Shown here: in pieces, positions 35,947 through 47,232 of the stretch
Layout: every line of letters begins with the position of its first letter
Position numbering within the stretch: the stretch's first letter is position 1
Notes under the pieces: generated by a model
The model's input: only the letters and a program-made list of their open reading frames with translations
The model's database searches: none
Told to the model about the DNA's origin: nothing
Program-made: the position numbers and the translations under genes
Source: Adiantum capillus-veneris
Taxonomy: Eukaryota; Streptophyta; Polypodiopsida; Polypodiales; Pteridaceae
Assembly (NCBI GenBank): GCA_014529385.2
Contig: CM043952.1
Location: 64,998,370-65,062,369, forward strand
Direction of reading: 5' to 3'
Length of the DNA: 64,000 nucleotides

Positions 35947-37825
35947 ACGAAACAGCTCTCCCAAGTCAAATGATGGTGCGTGCACAAGCACCATTTTGAG
36001 ATAAGGTTCAAAGCCTTACAACAATGGAAGATTACACATTATCTGTGAAAAGTACGACAATTTGCAAGAGAAGGATTTCTTGGAGCTCTGCAAAAAAACG
36101 TTTTAATTTTTAGCAACATTGGAGGACATGTAACAGGTAGCGCTACAACAAGCAAGGCAAGAAAAGCATTTTTTAATTGCGATGCTAAAAGGTTGTACAA
36201 ATAGTGTTGATTTTTCTCAACAACAAGTGCTATAGAACTAAGTGCATGGGCATAAATTCATCAACATTAGGTGCTTATCAACATATAGCGCAATAGTAGA
36301 AGTTCATTAATAGATAGCACTACTGAAGGGGAAAAGTGTTATTTTCTAACGCTAAGGCCCTCAATCAAAGTAGCACAAAAGAGGCAACAAAACCCATTGT
36401 TGGTCTTCTCAACAATGCTAGAGAGAGAGAGAGAGAGAGAGAGAGAGCAGAGACATTTTGGCTTCTTCGACATCGATAATCCATCTTTGGCTTCGGATAT
36501 CCGCCAATATCCGTTCTCCAACATCGACACACATAGAGTGTATGTGCAGATCCAGCTTTGACATCGACTCTACCTTTTAACATTGACTCTACCGTCGGCA
36601 TTGTCTCAATTTTTTGGCATCGAGTCTACTCACTCTCAGTTTTTGGCATTAACTCTCGTTAACATCACTTTTGGCATTGAATCTTCTTCAACATCAGCTA
36701 CGATATCTTTGACATTGCTTTTTGGCATCAACATCATTCTTAGACATAGACAAAGTTTGGATGTACGCCTTTTATGGTTTCTTGATGCATACACCTGTGT
36801 GAGTCCATGATTCCCATCACGAGCCATACTTTTTCTTGATTAGTGGGACATGGAGAGAAGATACTCTCTGTGTTAGCGGTCTCTCAAGAGATGCGATTTC
36901 TTGAGCACACTGCTCTGGAGGTGTAGTTTCGGCATCGGCATTGCATGTGGTGCTAGCATTGGATATCCGATCGTACATGCTTTCCAGTCAAGGCATAGCA
37001 TTCTGCATTGACATTACAAATGGATTTTTACATGTTTATAGATTTCAAGATATGCACAGGTACAACATCTTTCAAGCAATTTTTGCAGTCATTTTGGCAG
37101 CAGTTTCTCTATGGATGTCATGCATTGACAGATGCATACTTTTTTGAGCACACATAGTGCCATTGAGCTCTTTTGAGATCAGATATCCTTGCAAGGATTT
37201 GTCTATTGCATGCAACAATATTTTGGCGCCTATAATTTCTCACGTACATTGAGTTGTGGTCACTGCCTATTTTACGTGTGGAGCCATGTTCTGGTTATTT
37301 TGGCAGTTTACTTAGTCATTTCTGAGACTCGGTCCAAAAGAGCCCTTTCTGAGACTGTGGCTAGTCTTGAGTCTGATTAGCCTTTGGAGGGTTGTTTGTG
37401 TGAGGTTTTCTTGAGCTGGGGTGTTCTCAAACAATGAGACACTTTTGGTGATACAGGTTGTCGGAGTACCCCTCTTTCAATATCCTCACCATAGGCTATG
37501 AATTTGGATGGACACTTTTGCTTTTGATGCCGAGTTGGTGGTCACATGACATTTTGTTACATTACAATCTTATGTCTAGTGGTTGCTTTTGTCATTTTAT
37601 GAATTGATTTTGTACTGTCAGTTTTGATATTTTGCTCCCTATACAGAGGAGAATTTGTCAAATTTTTCTTGTGAGTCGACCATATGCATTCTTGGCACAT
37701 TTGAGTGCTTACAATCGGTGATTTTGTCATATTAGTCTTGAGATTTTGCTCCCATTCTATGGGAGACTCTATCAAAATTTCCCCAACACGTTTTGCCATA
37801 AATCTTTGGTGATTTTATCTTGTAT
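35947..37825 (+). other. long non-coding leader of Copia element 3
   Basis: About 1.9 kb between PBS and gag with no conserved ORF. It includes a GA microsatellite (36420-36447) and, at 36480-36740, many recurrences of ttttggcat and gacattg/catcgactc. It may hold another insertion. Confidence 0.5.
36420..36447. repeat. (GA)n microsatellite
   Basis: About 28 bp of pure GA. Confidence 0.95.
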
Positions 37826-38612
37826 ATGGCTACTGATAATGCTTCGGAAAGGGAAGACTACTACATAAAGAAGTTTGATGGCACAAATCCTACAATTTGG
37901 AAGCAACGTATGCTTGATGTCTTGGTCAAAAAGGGCTTGGCAGCACCATTGAAAGAGTGTAGGGAGAATGCTTACATTGATGAGCAATGGGAAGATCTGG
38001 ATACCCATGTTATGGCCACCATTAGATTACATTTTGGTGAGACCATAATCTTCACGATTATAGACAAGACCAGAGCACCAGAGCTTTGGGACTCTCTGTG
38101 TGCAGCTTGGGATGGAAAGAGTGCTTCTAACAAAGTTTTCTTGATGAAGACACTTTTGCTTTTAAATATGAAGGAAGGTAGCAATGTTAGTGCACACTTG
38201 AATGAGTTCAATAGCACATTTTCTCAGTTGACATCAAAGGAGATGAATTTCAATGAAGAAATGAAGTCCACTTTTTTGTTATGCTCTTTGCCTTCTTCTT
38301 GGGATACATTCAATACTGCGATTAGTAACTTTGAACCAGGCGGTAAACCAAAATTCAATGATGTTACTAGCACATTTCTCAATGAAGAGATTAGGCATCA
38401 ATCTCTCGATAGTGGTGGGCATGGATATGCATATATGGCAAGTGGCCATAATTGCCATAGTCAAAGAGGTGGACGTAGTTGCAGCCGATGTCATTCACAA
38501 GATTGTAAGGATTGCCCCAATCATAGCGAGAGTTGAAACCGTGATTTTAGAAATGTAGAATGCTATCATTGCGATAAGAAAGGCCATTTAAAGAAAAATT
38601 GTCTTCTTTTAT
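37826..38612 (+). pseudogene. Copia element 3 gag (UBN2) with zinc knuckle
   Basis: The ORF from 37826 encodes MATDNASEREDYYIKKFDGT, then WKQRMLDVLVKKGL and the UBN2 blocks LWDSLCAAWDGKSASNKVFL and STFLLCSLPSSWDTFNTAI. It is open for 238 codons, then stops at 38534-38536. The CCHC knuckle VECYHCDKKGHLKKNC follows in frame at about 38559-38606. This is the best-preserved gag in the window; one stop separates capsid and knuckle. Confidence 0.88.
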
Positions 38613-38666
38613 AGCGTGAAAAGGGCAAAGCCATTGTGACGTTTGACGCTCAAAGAGCAGTGTAAC

Positions 38667-39740
38667 AATAGAGGAGATCAATGTGGTTGAATCTCCACCT
38701 CCAAAGGTTGTTCTTGACATGCAACAATCACTAGATGTGCTTGTTTTCACTTCAAATTTGAGTCCAGATGTGTTATTAGCTCTTAATGAGTGTTCTGCAT
38801 AGAATTGGATCATTGATTCATGTGTTAGCTTCCATGTTACTCCCCATAGGAAATGGCTCTCCACATATACTGATATGCATGGTTTAGTCAAGCTTAGAGA
38901 TTCGTATCAGCTTGATATATGCAATATGGGAGGTGTCAAGTTATGCATGACAAATGACACTCAGTTTATGCTTCCGATGGAGTCAGACATGTTCTTAAAC
39001 TGACTAAGAGTTTGGTGTTAGTTTGTCAGCTTGATGCTCTAGGCTATACTATTTTTTTTTGGGCAACGGTTCTTGGATAGTGCGTAAGGCAAGTTTGGTT
39101 GTCATAAAAGGTCTCAAATCTGGTTCATTGTACTCTTTATATGTCTCTTCAGTCAAGAGAGTTCTATTTATATAGTCGAGCATCCTTCTACTAAGTTATG
39201 GCATAGCCGGCTAGGCCATATGAGCTAGAAAGGAATGAAAATCCTTCAATGTTTGGGCTACTCACCTATGTTAAGCTATTCTAATTTCAATTTATGTGAG
39301 CATTGCATCTATGGAAAGAAAACTAGGTAAACTTCCTTGCCATTACATTGAGAGTTGGGAAACCTTCTAGATTTGGTTCATAGGCCTAGCCATACAAATC
39401 TCTAAGGAGAGCACTATATTTCCCAACATTCATAGATGACTCTACTTGAAAGGTGTGGGTCTACCTCTTGAAGGGGAAAGACAAAATGCTTGCTACATTT
39501 CAAAAATTCTTAGCCATAGAGTTGAGAACCAATTTGGTAGAAAACTAAAATCTTTATGAACTAACAATGGTGGAGACTATGTCTCCATAGAGTTCAGGCA
39601 TTTTGTGGCAAACAAGGGACTACACCATACACACCTACTCAGAATGGCATTGTTGAGCGTATAAATTGCACGATTCAAGAAAGAGTCACATCCATGTTAT
39701 CTATGGTGATTTTACCTCCTGAGTTTTGAGGAGAGGTTGT
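38667..39740 (+). pseudogene. Copia element 3 protease to integrase, heavily decayed
   Basis: Recognisable pieces: the protease active-site region WIIDSCVSFHVTPHRKWLS (D-S-G has become D-S-C) near 38803-38860; pre-integrase LWHSRLGHMS and LCEHCIYGKKTR near 39197-39330; and integrase TPYTPTQNGIVERIN near 39625-39670. Many stops and frameshifts intervene. The element is truncated at about 39745 by a stretch containing another LTR, so RT and RNase H are missing. Confidence 0.75.
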
Positions 39741-39779
39741 TATTTAATGGGGTTATCTTGGCTATGGTGGGTGAAGGCG

Positions 39780-39824
39780 AGCCATGGTACAGCTGCTCAT
39801 AGAGTGCAGAGGGCAGAGATGATG

Positions 39825-39889
<65 letters not shown>

Positions 39890-40042
39890 ATTCACAAGAC
39901 AAAATTAATGCTATATTATTCAAAGAAACCCTTTTACATATATAGAGAAGCATTTAGCCATGTAGAAACTTAACTTCTAATGATTGACCTTATCTGCATG
40001 CCACAAGGTCATGTTCCCACGGGTAGGGCTTGAAACCCAACA
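39780..40042 (-). repeat. Copia-type LTR (minus) with GA/CT tract
   Basis: On the minus strand it begins TGTTGGGTTTCAAGCCC directly after a G-rich polypurine tract (gggcttggggggg, 40043-40056). It has a TATA-like tatatatgtaaaagg near 39930-39945 and then a long CT run. The distal boundary near 39780 is uncertain. Confidence 0.65.
39829..39886. repeat. (GA)n microsatellite
   Basis: About 58 bp of pure GA on the plus strand; CT on the sense strand of the surrounding LTR. Confidence 0.95.
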
Positions 40043-40123
40043 ACCCCCCCAAGCCCAAACCACTAATTATGGATTTGATACAGACCATGGTAGAGTTCAA
40101 TCACCTGAAACTACGAGTAAAAG

Positions 40124-40137
40124 CCCCCCCCCCCCCC
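40124..40137. repeat. poly(C) homopolymer
   Basis: About 14 consecutive C on the plus strand, in the 3' non-coding part of the minus-strand Copia remnant. Confidence 0.85.
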
Positions 40138-40334
40138 GACAACAACATAGGTGTGTGTGTGAACTTCCCTCAAACAACTATCTGTGTGAGACAAACCAGA
40201 ACTCAGAACCAAATATAAAAGGGTGGTTTTACCACTGATGTGTGGTAGTGTCTATAACCTGTACATTTTATTGACAAATGACTGACATAAAAGGCAACAT
40301 AAAACAAAATGAAAACTACAGGACATCACTATCT

Positions 40335-40500
40335 ACGAGAAGCATTGGTGCTTCACCATCTTCATCACTTTCATCTGTTGTTTATTCTTCTTAAAACATT
40401 TATCCGAAGGATGATTGGTCTTTCCACAGTGGATGCAAGGATTTTTGCTGAAACAATCCTTGGCTTGATGATTGTTGCAGCCACATATGCACAAAGTTGA
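40335..40500 (-). pseudogene. Copia gag zinc-knuckle fragment
   Basis: The minus strand encodes CICGCNNHQAKDCFSKN and CIHCGKTNHPSDKCFKK. The second is a proper CX2CX4HX4C knuckle. It lies just upstream of the 3' non-coding DNA, PPT and LTR at 40043-39780, so this element has lost everything between gag and its 3' end. Confidence 0.75.
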
Positions 40501-40504
40501 GTGT

Positions 40505-40552
40505 TGGTAGTAGTGTGAGTGCGCGAATGCGGTGCGTGTACGAAGAGTGAGA

Positions 40553-40621
<69 letters not shown>

Positions 40622-40790
40622 CAAGATGTGGGTGGAGCTCCCAAATCTCACTGTATGAGCACAATGTGAGAATGAGTGAGAGCTCCTTATTCTTTGTATG
40701 TAAAAAGATTAAGGAGATAAATGTGGACGACTAGAAACTAGTCGACAGACACGGCCAAAGCACGGTGAGGCACACCGCCTTTACCTAACA
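40505..40790 (-). repeat. Copia 3' LTR (minus) with CT tract
   Basis: On the minus strand it begins TGTTAGGTAAAGGCGGTG immediately after the polypurine tract agtgggagaa (40791-40800). It includes a CT run on the sense strand and probably ends near 40505 (accaaca). It serves the pol remnant at 40906-42180. Confidence 0.7.
40555..40617. repeat. (GA)n microsatellite
   Basis: About 62 bp of pure GA on the plus strand. Confidence 0.96.
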
Positions 40791-40905
40791 TTCTCCCACT
40801 AAAGGCTGTGTGCCGATAACTGGCGAGAAGAGTAGCCTACAACTAGTATATACAAGAGGTGAGAGAAGACGACTCTCAACCTATGCCCATTGGCTCACTC
40901 TGTAA

Positions 40906-42180
40906 TCACTCTAGTGTAGATGCAACATGCATACCACTAGGGCTAGAGCTACAATGACACTCCTGATGCAGGTATCGAGTGACGACCTGCATGGCTCCAC
41001 AATGCACAATGCCAGTGTTAGTAATCGCACGACTGACAACTCCCACTGCAAATGCACCAACTGCATAAGCAAGATCAGATCTCGAGCCCAAAAGGTCAGA
41101 CATGAGAGACCCGAAAGCTGACAAAACATGTACTATGTGTGCCAACCTATCCCTGTCAGCAATCTCAGTGCCATATACATCCTCATCAGGAACCACCTAA
41201 CTATGCATCACCATGTCAGCATCGTCTGGCAGAGGAATATCTGCTGAGAATGACTGCAAAACCAAAAAATCAGCACCACTGCAATCACACACAACTGTCA
41301 GAAGGACACTATCGTCCTTAAACGTATCAAATGCAGCATAAAACAATGCATCGATCTCTGGCTCAACTAATGTCACCTCAATTGATGACTGACAAAGCTG
41401 TGAATCCCCATACATACAATTGTTTGCATGAACATCACCACGAGACAAATGCACAACCTGCTCTCCATGCAGCACATCCGCAAAAGAGACACGTCTTGTC
41501 TCTCACTCCAAACATGTCTACAAATACAGAGAGACTACACCGCCTTGTGTGTGAGAAATATGCAAAGGGTATACCAGACCACTCCTAGCACCTCTGGCTA
41601 TCACCAGTGATCCCCTATGCATCTGAAATGACTGCTCTCCAAGCAGTACACAATGTCCACTACTCTGCACCTGATGCACTGAAATGAGACTCTGATTGAG
41701 TCATGCTACATAGCGTACATCTCGTAGCGTAAGCAATGCACCGCTAGGTAAAGACATGCATACATTTTAACACCCTCTATGTTGTATAATGAACCATCAA
41801 CAACAAACTACACACAACCAAGTCTCTTACTAGGGAAAGAGCAAAATAAATCACGACATGGCGTCATGTGAAAAACTGCATGCTTGTCTAGTAGAAAACG
41901 TGTAGACAATGTGCTATCCTAAGACACAAAGTAGTTTGAAGGCAAGCTAGACTCAAAAGTGGCACGCCCGTCACATGCATACTCTATAGCATCTATCCTC
42001 ATAGTAGCACCCTGCATCTGCTTCTTCCGCTGCCTCATACGCCTGAAGCAACGACGCCTAATATGACCATCGTGGCCGTAGTGCCAACATGTCAGTCGCG
42101 ATTGTGAGCGAGAACCGCCTCTAATGTGAAGTGTCTCCATATCCATGCCAAACCTATGGCAAACAATGCTTGAGATCACG
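40906..42180 (-). pseudogene. Copia gag-protease joined to RNase H (deletion derivative)
   Basis: In transcript order on the minus strand: a zinc-knuckle region CWHYGHDGHIRRRC (second Cys replaced by Tyr) near 42090-42050; a protease-like LLDKHAVFHMTPCRDLF where D-S-G is D-K-H; and VIARGARSGLVYLLHI near 41600. Then, after an acidic stretch (FYAAFDTFKDDSVLL), the RT-RNase H connection SAFGSLMSDLLGSRSDLAYAVG and VVSRAITNTGIVHCGAMQVVTRYL. Integrase and the RT core are absent, so an internal deletion joined protease-side sequence to RNase H-side sequence. The LTR and PPT at 40505-40800 belong to it. Confidence 0.7.
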
Positions 42181-43476
42181 AGACTCTCCTACCCGAGAGC
42201 AAACCACTGTCTCAAGCAAAGAAGGTGAGCGAACGATCAAGTTCACTAGCCTCTGCAATAGGCATACATATTTGGCAAAATTTCGGCAAAGTCTCCTCTG
42301 TAATTGGAGCAAAAAACTCAACAGCAAATCGCCCAACAAATGCCCAAATGGCCAATACGGGAACGTGCTCATTTGAAATCACCTCACAAAGTCATACACA
42401 GAGTCAAACCATGCTAGCCGGAGTATCACTTAACGACGCCACAAATGACATACATATGCGAGTGAAAAATTGATGCAAATGTGTCAATGAATGAACAATT
42501 TGTGTCAAAAAACCGTAGCATACACAACCTGTGTAAAAGTGGGAGTCAAAACTCAACCACTATCAAGAGTAACAAGAATTGTATTTGTAGAGGAAAACAA
42601 GTCCTTATATGGCTGAAAAATATGGCTGCAAATCAGGCCAAATTCATCTCTCAAATAGCTGAAAAAACAGGTCACAATTGTGCCACAAATTAGCTTACAA
42701 TTGAGCCATACATAGGCACTTGCAAAGGGGAAAAATGGCTGAAAAATTCAGCTCACAAATAACCCTCAAACCTATCAATGTGAGAGCTAAGTTTAATCAC
42801 AAACTATGGCAAGTAAACTTCAACCACTATCCCACAAAAGCATACACAAAAGCAAAAACTCAAGACACCTGTCGCGTCGAAACCGGTATGCAAGCCAAAA
42901 CAATGTAGAAGATGTCCTCAACTGCAAATGGCAACACGTATGGGGTTACTATAATCAACCTGTAGAGCTGGGAGTCAAAACTGGAATCTCCAAATGGCCG
43001 AGCACTCACAGCTCAAGACCAAAAATGCAGAGCAAAACACGCTCGCAATGCACCACCCAAAAGGGAAAATAATGCATGCAAATCACGAGTGCTACAAGCA
43101 ATCCCAATCTTGATCACACCACGCACCAACAATGCTTATGAAACTGCTGGCTTTGTGCAAATCGAGGACTTGGAGAGCATTGTCCTTGGAGATTTTGGAG
43201 CGATTCTAAAAGAGATACGGAGCAGTTTTGGGAGTGAGATTGTGTGGAGCTTTGATCTATTCGAGGGATCCCACACAAAGTCTGTGCAGCTTGGGAGACA
43301 GTGGACCTTGGAGTTTCGGACTCCAAAGTGGGAAAACGGAGTTTGTAGTGTGGATTGGGATTTGCAGATGATTGGACCGGCTTGGGAAGTGGCATGGATT
43401 TTCTGCGGCTTGGTTTGTGCGGCCACACTTTGGAGTGTGAGAAGGTTCCCAGAGTTCCAAATCTTGCAACTTCACC
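42181..43476. other. no confident gene
   Basis: 42154-42372 (minus) may be a decayed gag continuation of the Copia remnant to the left. 42400-43080 has many short open stretches rich in Lys, Asn and Gln on the plus strand but no recognisable domain. 43080-43470 has overlapping ORFs on both strands and no family match. Confidence 0.35.
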
Positions 43477-44368
43477 ATGGCCCCCCCTTGCTCAAGCTCC
43501 AACGACAAATTGAATGGGAATAACTACGCTCATTGGAATTCGATTATGTGACTCTGGTTCTCTCAAAAAGGCTTATCAGATGTTGTCGATAGCTCATAGC
43601 CTTGTCCCACACGCGATTCCCACAACAGGTACATCCGCCTTCAAGATGATGAATATCTCAAATTGTGTGTTGATTGGGATGCGGCTAATGCGAAGACAAT
43701 CTTGGCCATTGCAGAATCTCTTACAAAGAACCTTTCTCCAGCTATTCAGACCTTGAAGACTGCCAATGAAATGTGGTTCAAGCTCGTATAGGTAGGATTC
43801 TACTATGCGAGTAGTCACCCTTCTTGGACAGTTGTTTGCCATCCACTTTCCCTGAGGAAGCTCAATGCAATCATTTCTTATGAAGACTAAAGTTATTTAG
43901 GATTAACTATTAGCTTTGAGGAGTGCACTGACGAGTACCCAATTAGCTGCTTTGGTTCTCACGAAGTTTCCTCAAGAGTATGAAACAATGGCTAGGACAC
44001 TTTGGCTACCACTCACGAAGGAAAAGCTGGAATTTGATGATCTCAGCTCTTTTCTCATTGAGCAGGAAGCCGTGTTGGTAACTCAATGCAAAATTCATAT
44101 TTTTGAGACAGTGGAAGCACATGGTGAAGCAGTTACTGCTTCAAATTCCAGAAAGAGGACGAAGTACCGTTGTTACAAATGTGGAAAGCATGGTCATTTG
44201 GTCAAGGATTGCAAATCCAAAGGCAAAGACAAAGATTCTACAAAGGACAAGGGTAAAAGCAAGCAACATCAGGAAAGCAGTGATAGTGACTTAGGGAAGG
44301 GCAACAAGGAGGCTGCTGGTGTGGTGGTGACTACACTTGGCTTGGACTCGCGCCTTCTAGTCACATGA
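43477..44368 (+). pseudogene. Copia gag with zinc knuckle (plus)
   Basis: Starts MAPPCSSSNDKLNGNNYAHW at 43477, the usual Copia gag entry, with stops at about 43546, 43600 and 43789. The block ETMARTLWLPLTKEKLEFDD to SSFLIEQEA follows in frame 43916-44368, with the CCHC knuckle CYKCGKHGHLVKDC at about 44172-44213 and a Lys/Ser-rich tail. Its downstream part runs into the left end of the tandem array. Confidence 0.8.
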
Positions 44369-44873
44369 AGATCAGTGTCACCACTAGCTTTAGTAAGAGA
44401 GAGGCTTGTGAGTGACAGAGAGAGGCAAGCACTGCTCCCTATAATTAATTTGGACCCTTGTGATGGATTTCAAGTTATTGGTGTTTAAACCTGTAGGTTG
44501 GAGTCCAATACACATGCATCTGGCAAGGAACCAATCAAACATCTAAAACACTATGGATGGGTGCACCAATTCATTTTTGTTGGTAAAATCATGGATAGGA
44601 TGTGCTCCAATAGTTCAATATCTTGGAGTTTATATTTTGGACGTGATGTGTTCACAGTTAAGGAATGGGGATTATTGGATGTAGTATGGTCTACAATTCA
44701 AATTTTTCACAAGGGCAACTGATGCTCAAGATGGCATTACTTTCAGGTACAAAGTTGAGGAGAGCAATACCAAGGTGTATCTAGTAGTCCAAGGCCTTCT
44801 ATTGGGGTGTCCATGGTAGCTTCTTCATTGACTTGGTCTCACTATTGATGTCCACTATGAGCTACAGAGAGGG

Positions 44874-45082
44874 TGTTAAAGTTTTGGCATCTCAAGTGAA
44901 CTGCCCATGTGATCCCATTATTTGGTTTGGCTTTTAGGTATTTATTTTACTTATTGGTCAGAGTCTTGGGTAGGACAATTTACTGGGATTGCTATATAAG
45001 AAACCCCTTGCGTCCATTATATACACATTTAGTTATTCATTGCCAAGGTTGATTGGTTTAGGAGACTCTCTCTCGTTCTCTC

Positions 45083-45155
<73 letters not shown>

Positions 45156-45200
45156 CTCACTCCCCTTGGTCTCTACGCTTTCACAACGTTGACTTTGACA
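44874..45200 (+). promoter_or_regulatory. Copia-like LTR/promoter segment (unit 1)
   Basis: Begins TGTTAAAGTTTTGG right after the purine run acagagaggg. It has a TATA box, ctatataagaaacc, near 44991 and a CT tract about 85 bp further on. This looks like the plus-strand 3' LTR of the gag remnant at 43477. It is captured in the unit and therefore repeated at about 50830 and 56756. The right boundary is uncertain. Confidence 0.55.
45087..45152. repeat. (CT)n tract, unit 1 (66 bp)
   Basis: The pure CT run is the longest of the three and accounts for unit 1 being 30 bp longer than unit 2. Confidence 0.96.
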
Positions 45201-45467
45201 GTTTGAAGGGTAATTCTGGCAGCAAAATAGTATTTTTTGACTTTACACCCCTAGTTTGCATGTTGCGTGGATCACATACACCAAATTCATTTCATTTGGG
45301 CATATAGATTGAGAATTGAGGGGATTTTACTCTTTTGGGGGTTTTCCTTGTCAAAAAGTGGTGATTTTGAGCAATTTTGATTTCCAAAATTTGATGTGAG
45401 CACATGTGCATGTTGTACATACCAAGGATCACCTTGGGTAGAAACAAAAGTCCATTTTGGTAAGATA

Positions 45468-45489
45468 GACATCATATGCATATGATGTC
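45468..45489. repeat. perfect 22-bp palindrome, unit 1
   Basis: Half-site gacatcatatg followed by its reverse complement. It recurs at 51394-51415 and 57330-57351. It is the first of four related sites in the unit, the others being imperfect at 45752-45773, 45875-45897 and 46210-46233. Confidence 0.9.
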
Positions 45490-45751
45490 CTAGAGACCAG
45501 ATTTGAGGTCAAAAGATACAGCTGAGTGCACCCTTGTGATCTAGAGCATTTAGGAAGAAAATAGACAAAATTCCATTGAATTGGAAGCTTTTTTGGGCTT
45601 GTAAAGGCCACAAGACGAATCTAGGAAAAGTGAATGCTTGAATTGATCATATCTAGCACAAAAAGTGTTGGAACTGAATTCTAAAAGCTGATGTGGGTTA
45701 CTAGTGTAGTGAGGGACCTATGGAGTGAGTTTCACTTCAATTTGATCAGTT

Positions 45752-46233
45752 AGACATCATATGCGTATTGTCTAAAGGGCAATTTTAGGACCAAAGCTAA
45801 AATTAGAGCAGACCAGGGTGTTTAGCACCACAAAACAACCTTAGTGACCAAGTTTCATCCAATTTAGAGCACATAGACATCATGCATGATGATGTCTCAA
45901 GTCAAGATCTGAAGGTCCAATTGCACTTCTGACCACAAAGGAGATTTGGAAATGATGATTTAAGCTTGTTTGCAAAATTTTATCTGATTTGGACACATAT
46001 CTTTGAATTTAAGAAGATTTTTGTAAATCCAAGAAGGTAAAGGTGAAAAAGTAGCGATTTTGTGCATTTTTTACATATAATTTTTCTTTTGTGAGCACAT
46101 ATTCTTGCTATATTCATCAAGGAGCACCTTGGGTAGAAGATGAAGTAAAATCTTGTTGTATTCATCAAGGAGCACTTTGGGTAGAAGCAGAAGTAAAATC
46201 TGAGCCAAAAGACATCATACACGTATGGAGACT
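45752..46233. repeat. three degenerate palindromes of the same family, unit 1
   Basis: 45752-45773 (agacatcatatgcgtattg then tct), 45875-45897 (agacatcatgcatgatgatg then tct) and 46210-46233 (agacatcatacacgtatgg then agact). The start of the first is 285 bp from that of the perfect site (45467). They occur at matching places in units 2 and 3. Confidence 0.75.
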
Positions 46234-46587
46234 TTTAGGCCAGATCTGGGTCAAATCAAATATCTGAGTATCCCTGTTAAGGCGGTTACGCCGCTAGCGG
46301 AAGCTAAATAGCGAGAACTCAACCAACAACAGAATTTGTCAGACAAGGACGGAGCTTGACCTGCAGGCACATGGAAACAACTAGGTGGGTGTCAAATCAC
46401 CTACTCGACCTTCTAATGACAATCACTACTAAGGATCTGAAATCATTGATTCGATCTCAAACTCAAGGGGAAGTCTATACACTAGGTAAGAACAACACCC
46501 TAAAGACTTGAACCGCAAAATCAACCTATAACCACGCCGTGCGGTAAACGCGTATGAAGACAGGCCGAAAAATACAGGTGATCGAAA

Positions 46588-46607
46588 CTTGACCCCGATG
46601 GTACCAA
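46588..46607 (-). other. primer-binding-like site, unit 1
   Basis: On the minus strand ttggtaccatcggggtcaag directly follows the LTR end ctacaca. It starts with tgg as a PBS should, but after tggtacc it does not match the initiator-Met-tRNA complement, so a different tRNA is implied if it is functional. Copies lie at 52514-52533 and 58450-58469, and a variant (tagtacc) at 4058-4077. Confidence 0.6.
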
Positions 46608-47138
46608 TGTGTAGCTCTACTCGTTGTGGTTCTATAGATATGCTGCACGCTCAATTCCGACACACGAGTTGGAAGAAAACTCACACCGAAGCTCGTAGGA
46701 ACTTACCACACATAGAAGCCGATAGCACGCAATCTTGGTATCTGTGCGTAGCTCTCGCCGTTGCTAACACAATGGCGGTGTCGCTTCTCCAATGGCGGCT
46801 CCGTAGCTCGCGTAGCAAGTAGATAAGACTCTCTCTCTCTCTCACTCTCTCAGACACAGTCACGGCGCTCAAAAACTCACTTTGATTAAAAACTGAATCC
46901 CTTAGGTTACAAAAACTTTGGCTTATATACCTCAGCCTTGGAGGTGAGAACATCTCTAACTAATTACATCAGCAAGTGAAATTACTTCGGAATTACAAGC
47001 TGGAAACTCAATTGAGTCCCGTTACTTAATGAATGGCTCAAATCAAAATTAATGTCGGAAAGACATTTATTACAATCAATGGTTACAAAATGATGAGTGT
47101 GAGCAAAAATGTGGGTGTGATCCTCTGCTGGCTCAACA
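46608..47138 (-). repeat. LTR of array element, unit 1 (531 bp)
   Basis: On the minus strand it runs from TGTTGAGCCAGCAGAGG to GTAGAGCTACACA, bounded by a polypurine tract and a PBS-like site. It has a TATA box, tatataagcc, at about 46920-46929, a short GA tract downstream, and a splice-donor-like ggtaagt near 46705. It is partly repeated at 4078-4415. Confidence 0.82.
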
Positions 47139-47152
47139 CTCCCCCCCTCCTC
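47139..47152 (-). other. polypurine tract of array element, unit 1
   Basis: gaggaggggggg-type purine run on the minus strand between the ORF and the LTR. Copies at 53065-53078 and 59001-59014. Confidence 0.8.
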
Positions 47153-47232
47153 GTTCATGTCGTCCCTGACATGACTTTTATGCTTGGTCAATAAAGTCCT
47201 GTCGTCTTGAGCATCTGCAAATGTGATTTGTA

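Noticed and set aside
40371-40664. Overlapping Ser-Leu and Arg-Glu repeat proteins over the GA tract
   Set aside because: They are translations of the dinucleotide microsatellite in several frames; only the zinc-knuckle part is meaningful.
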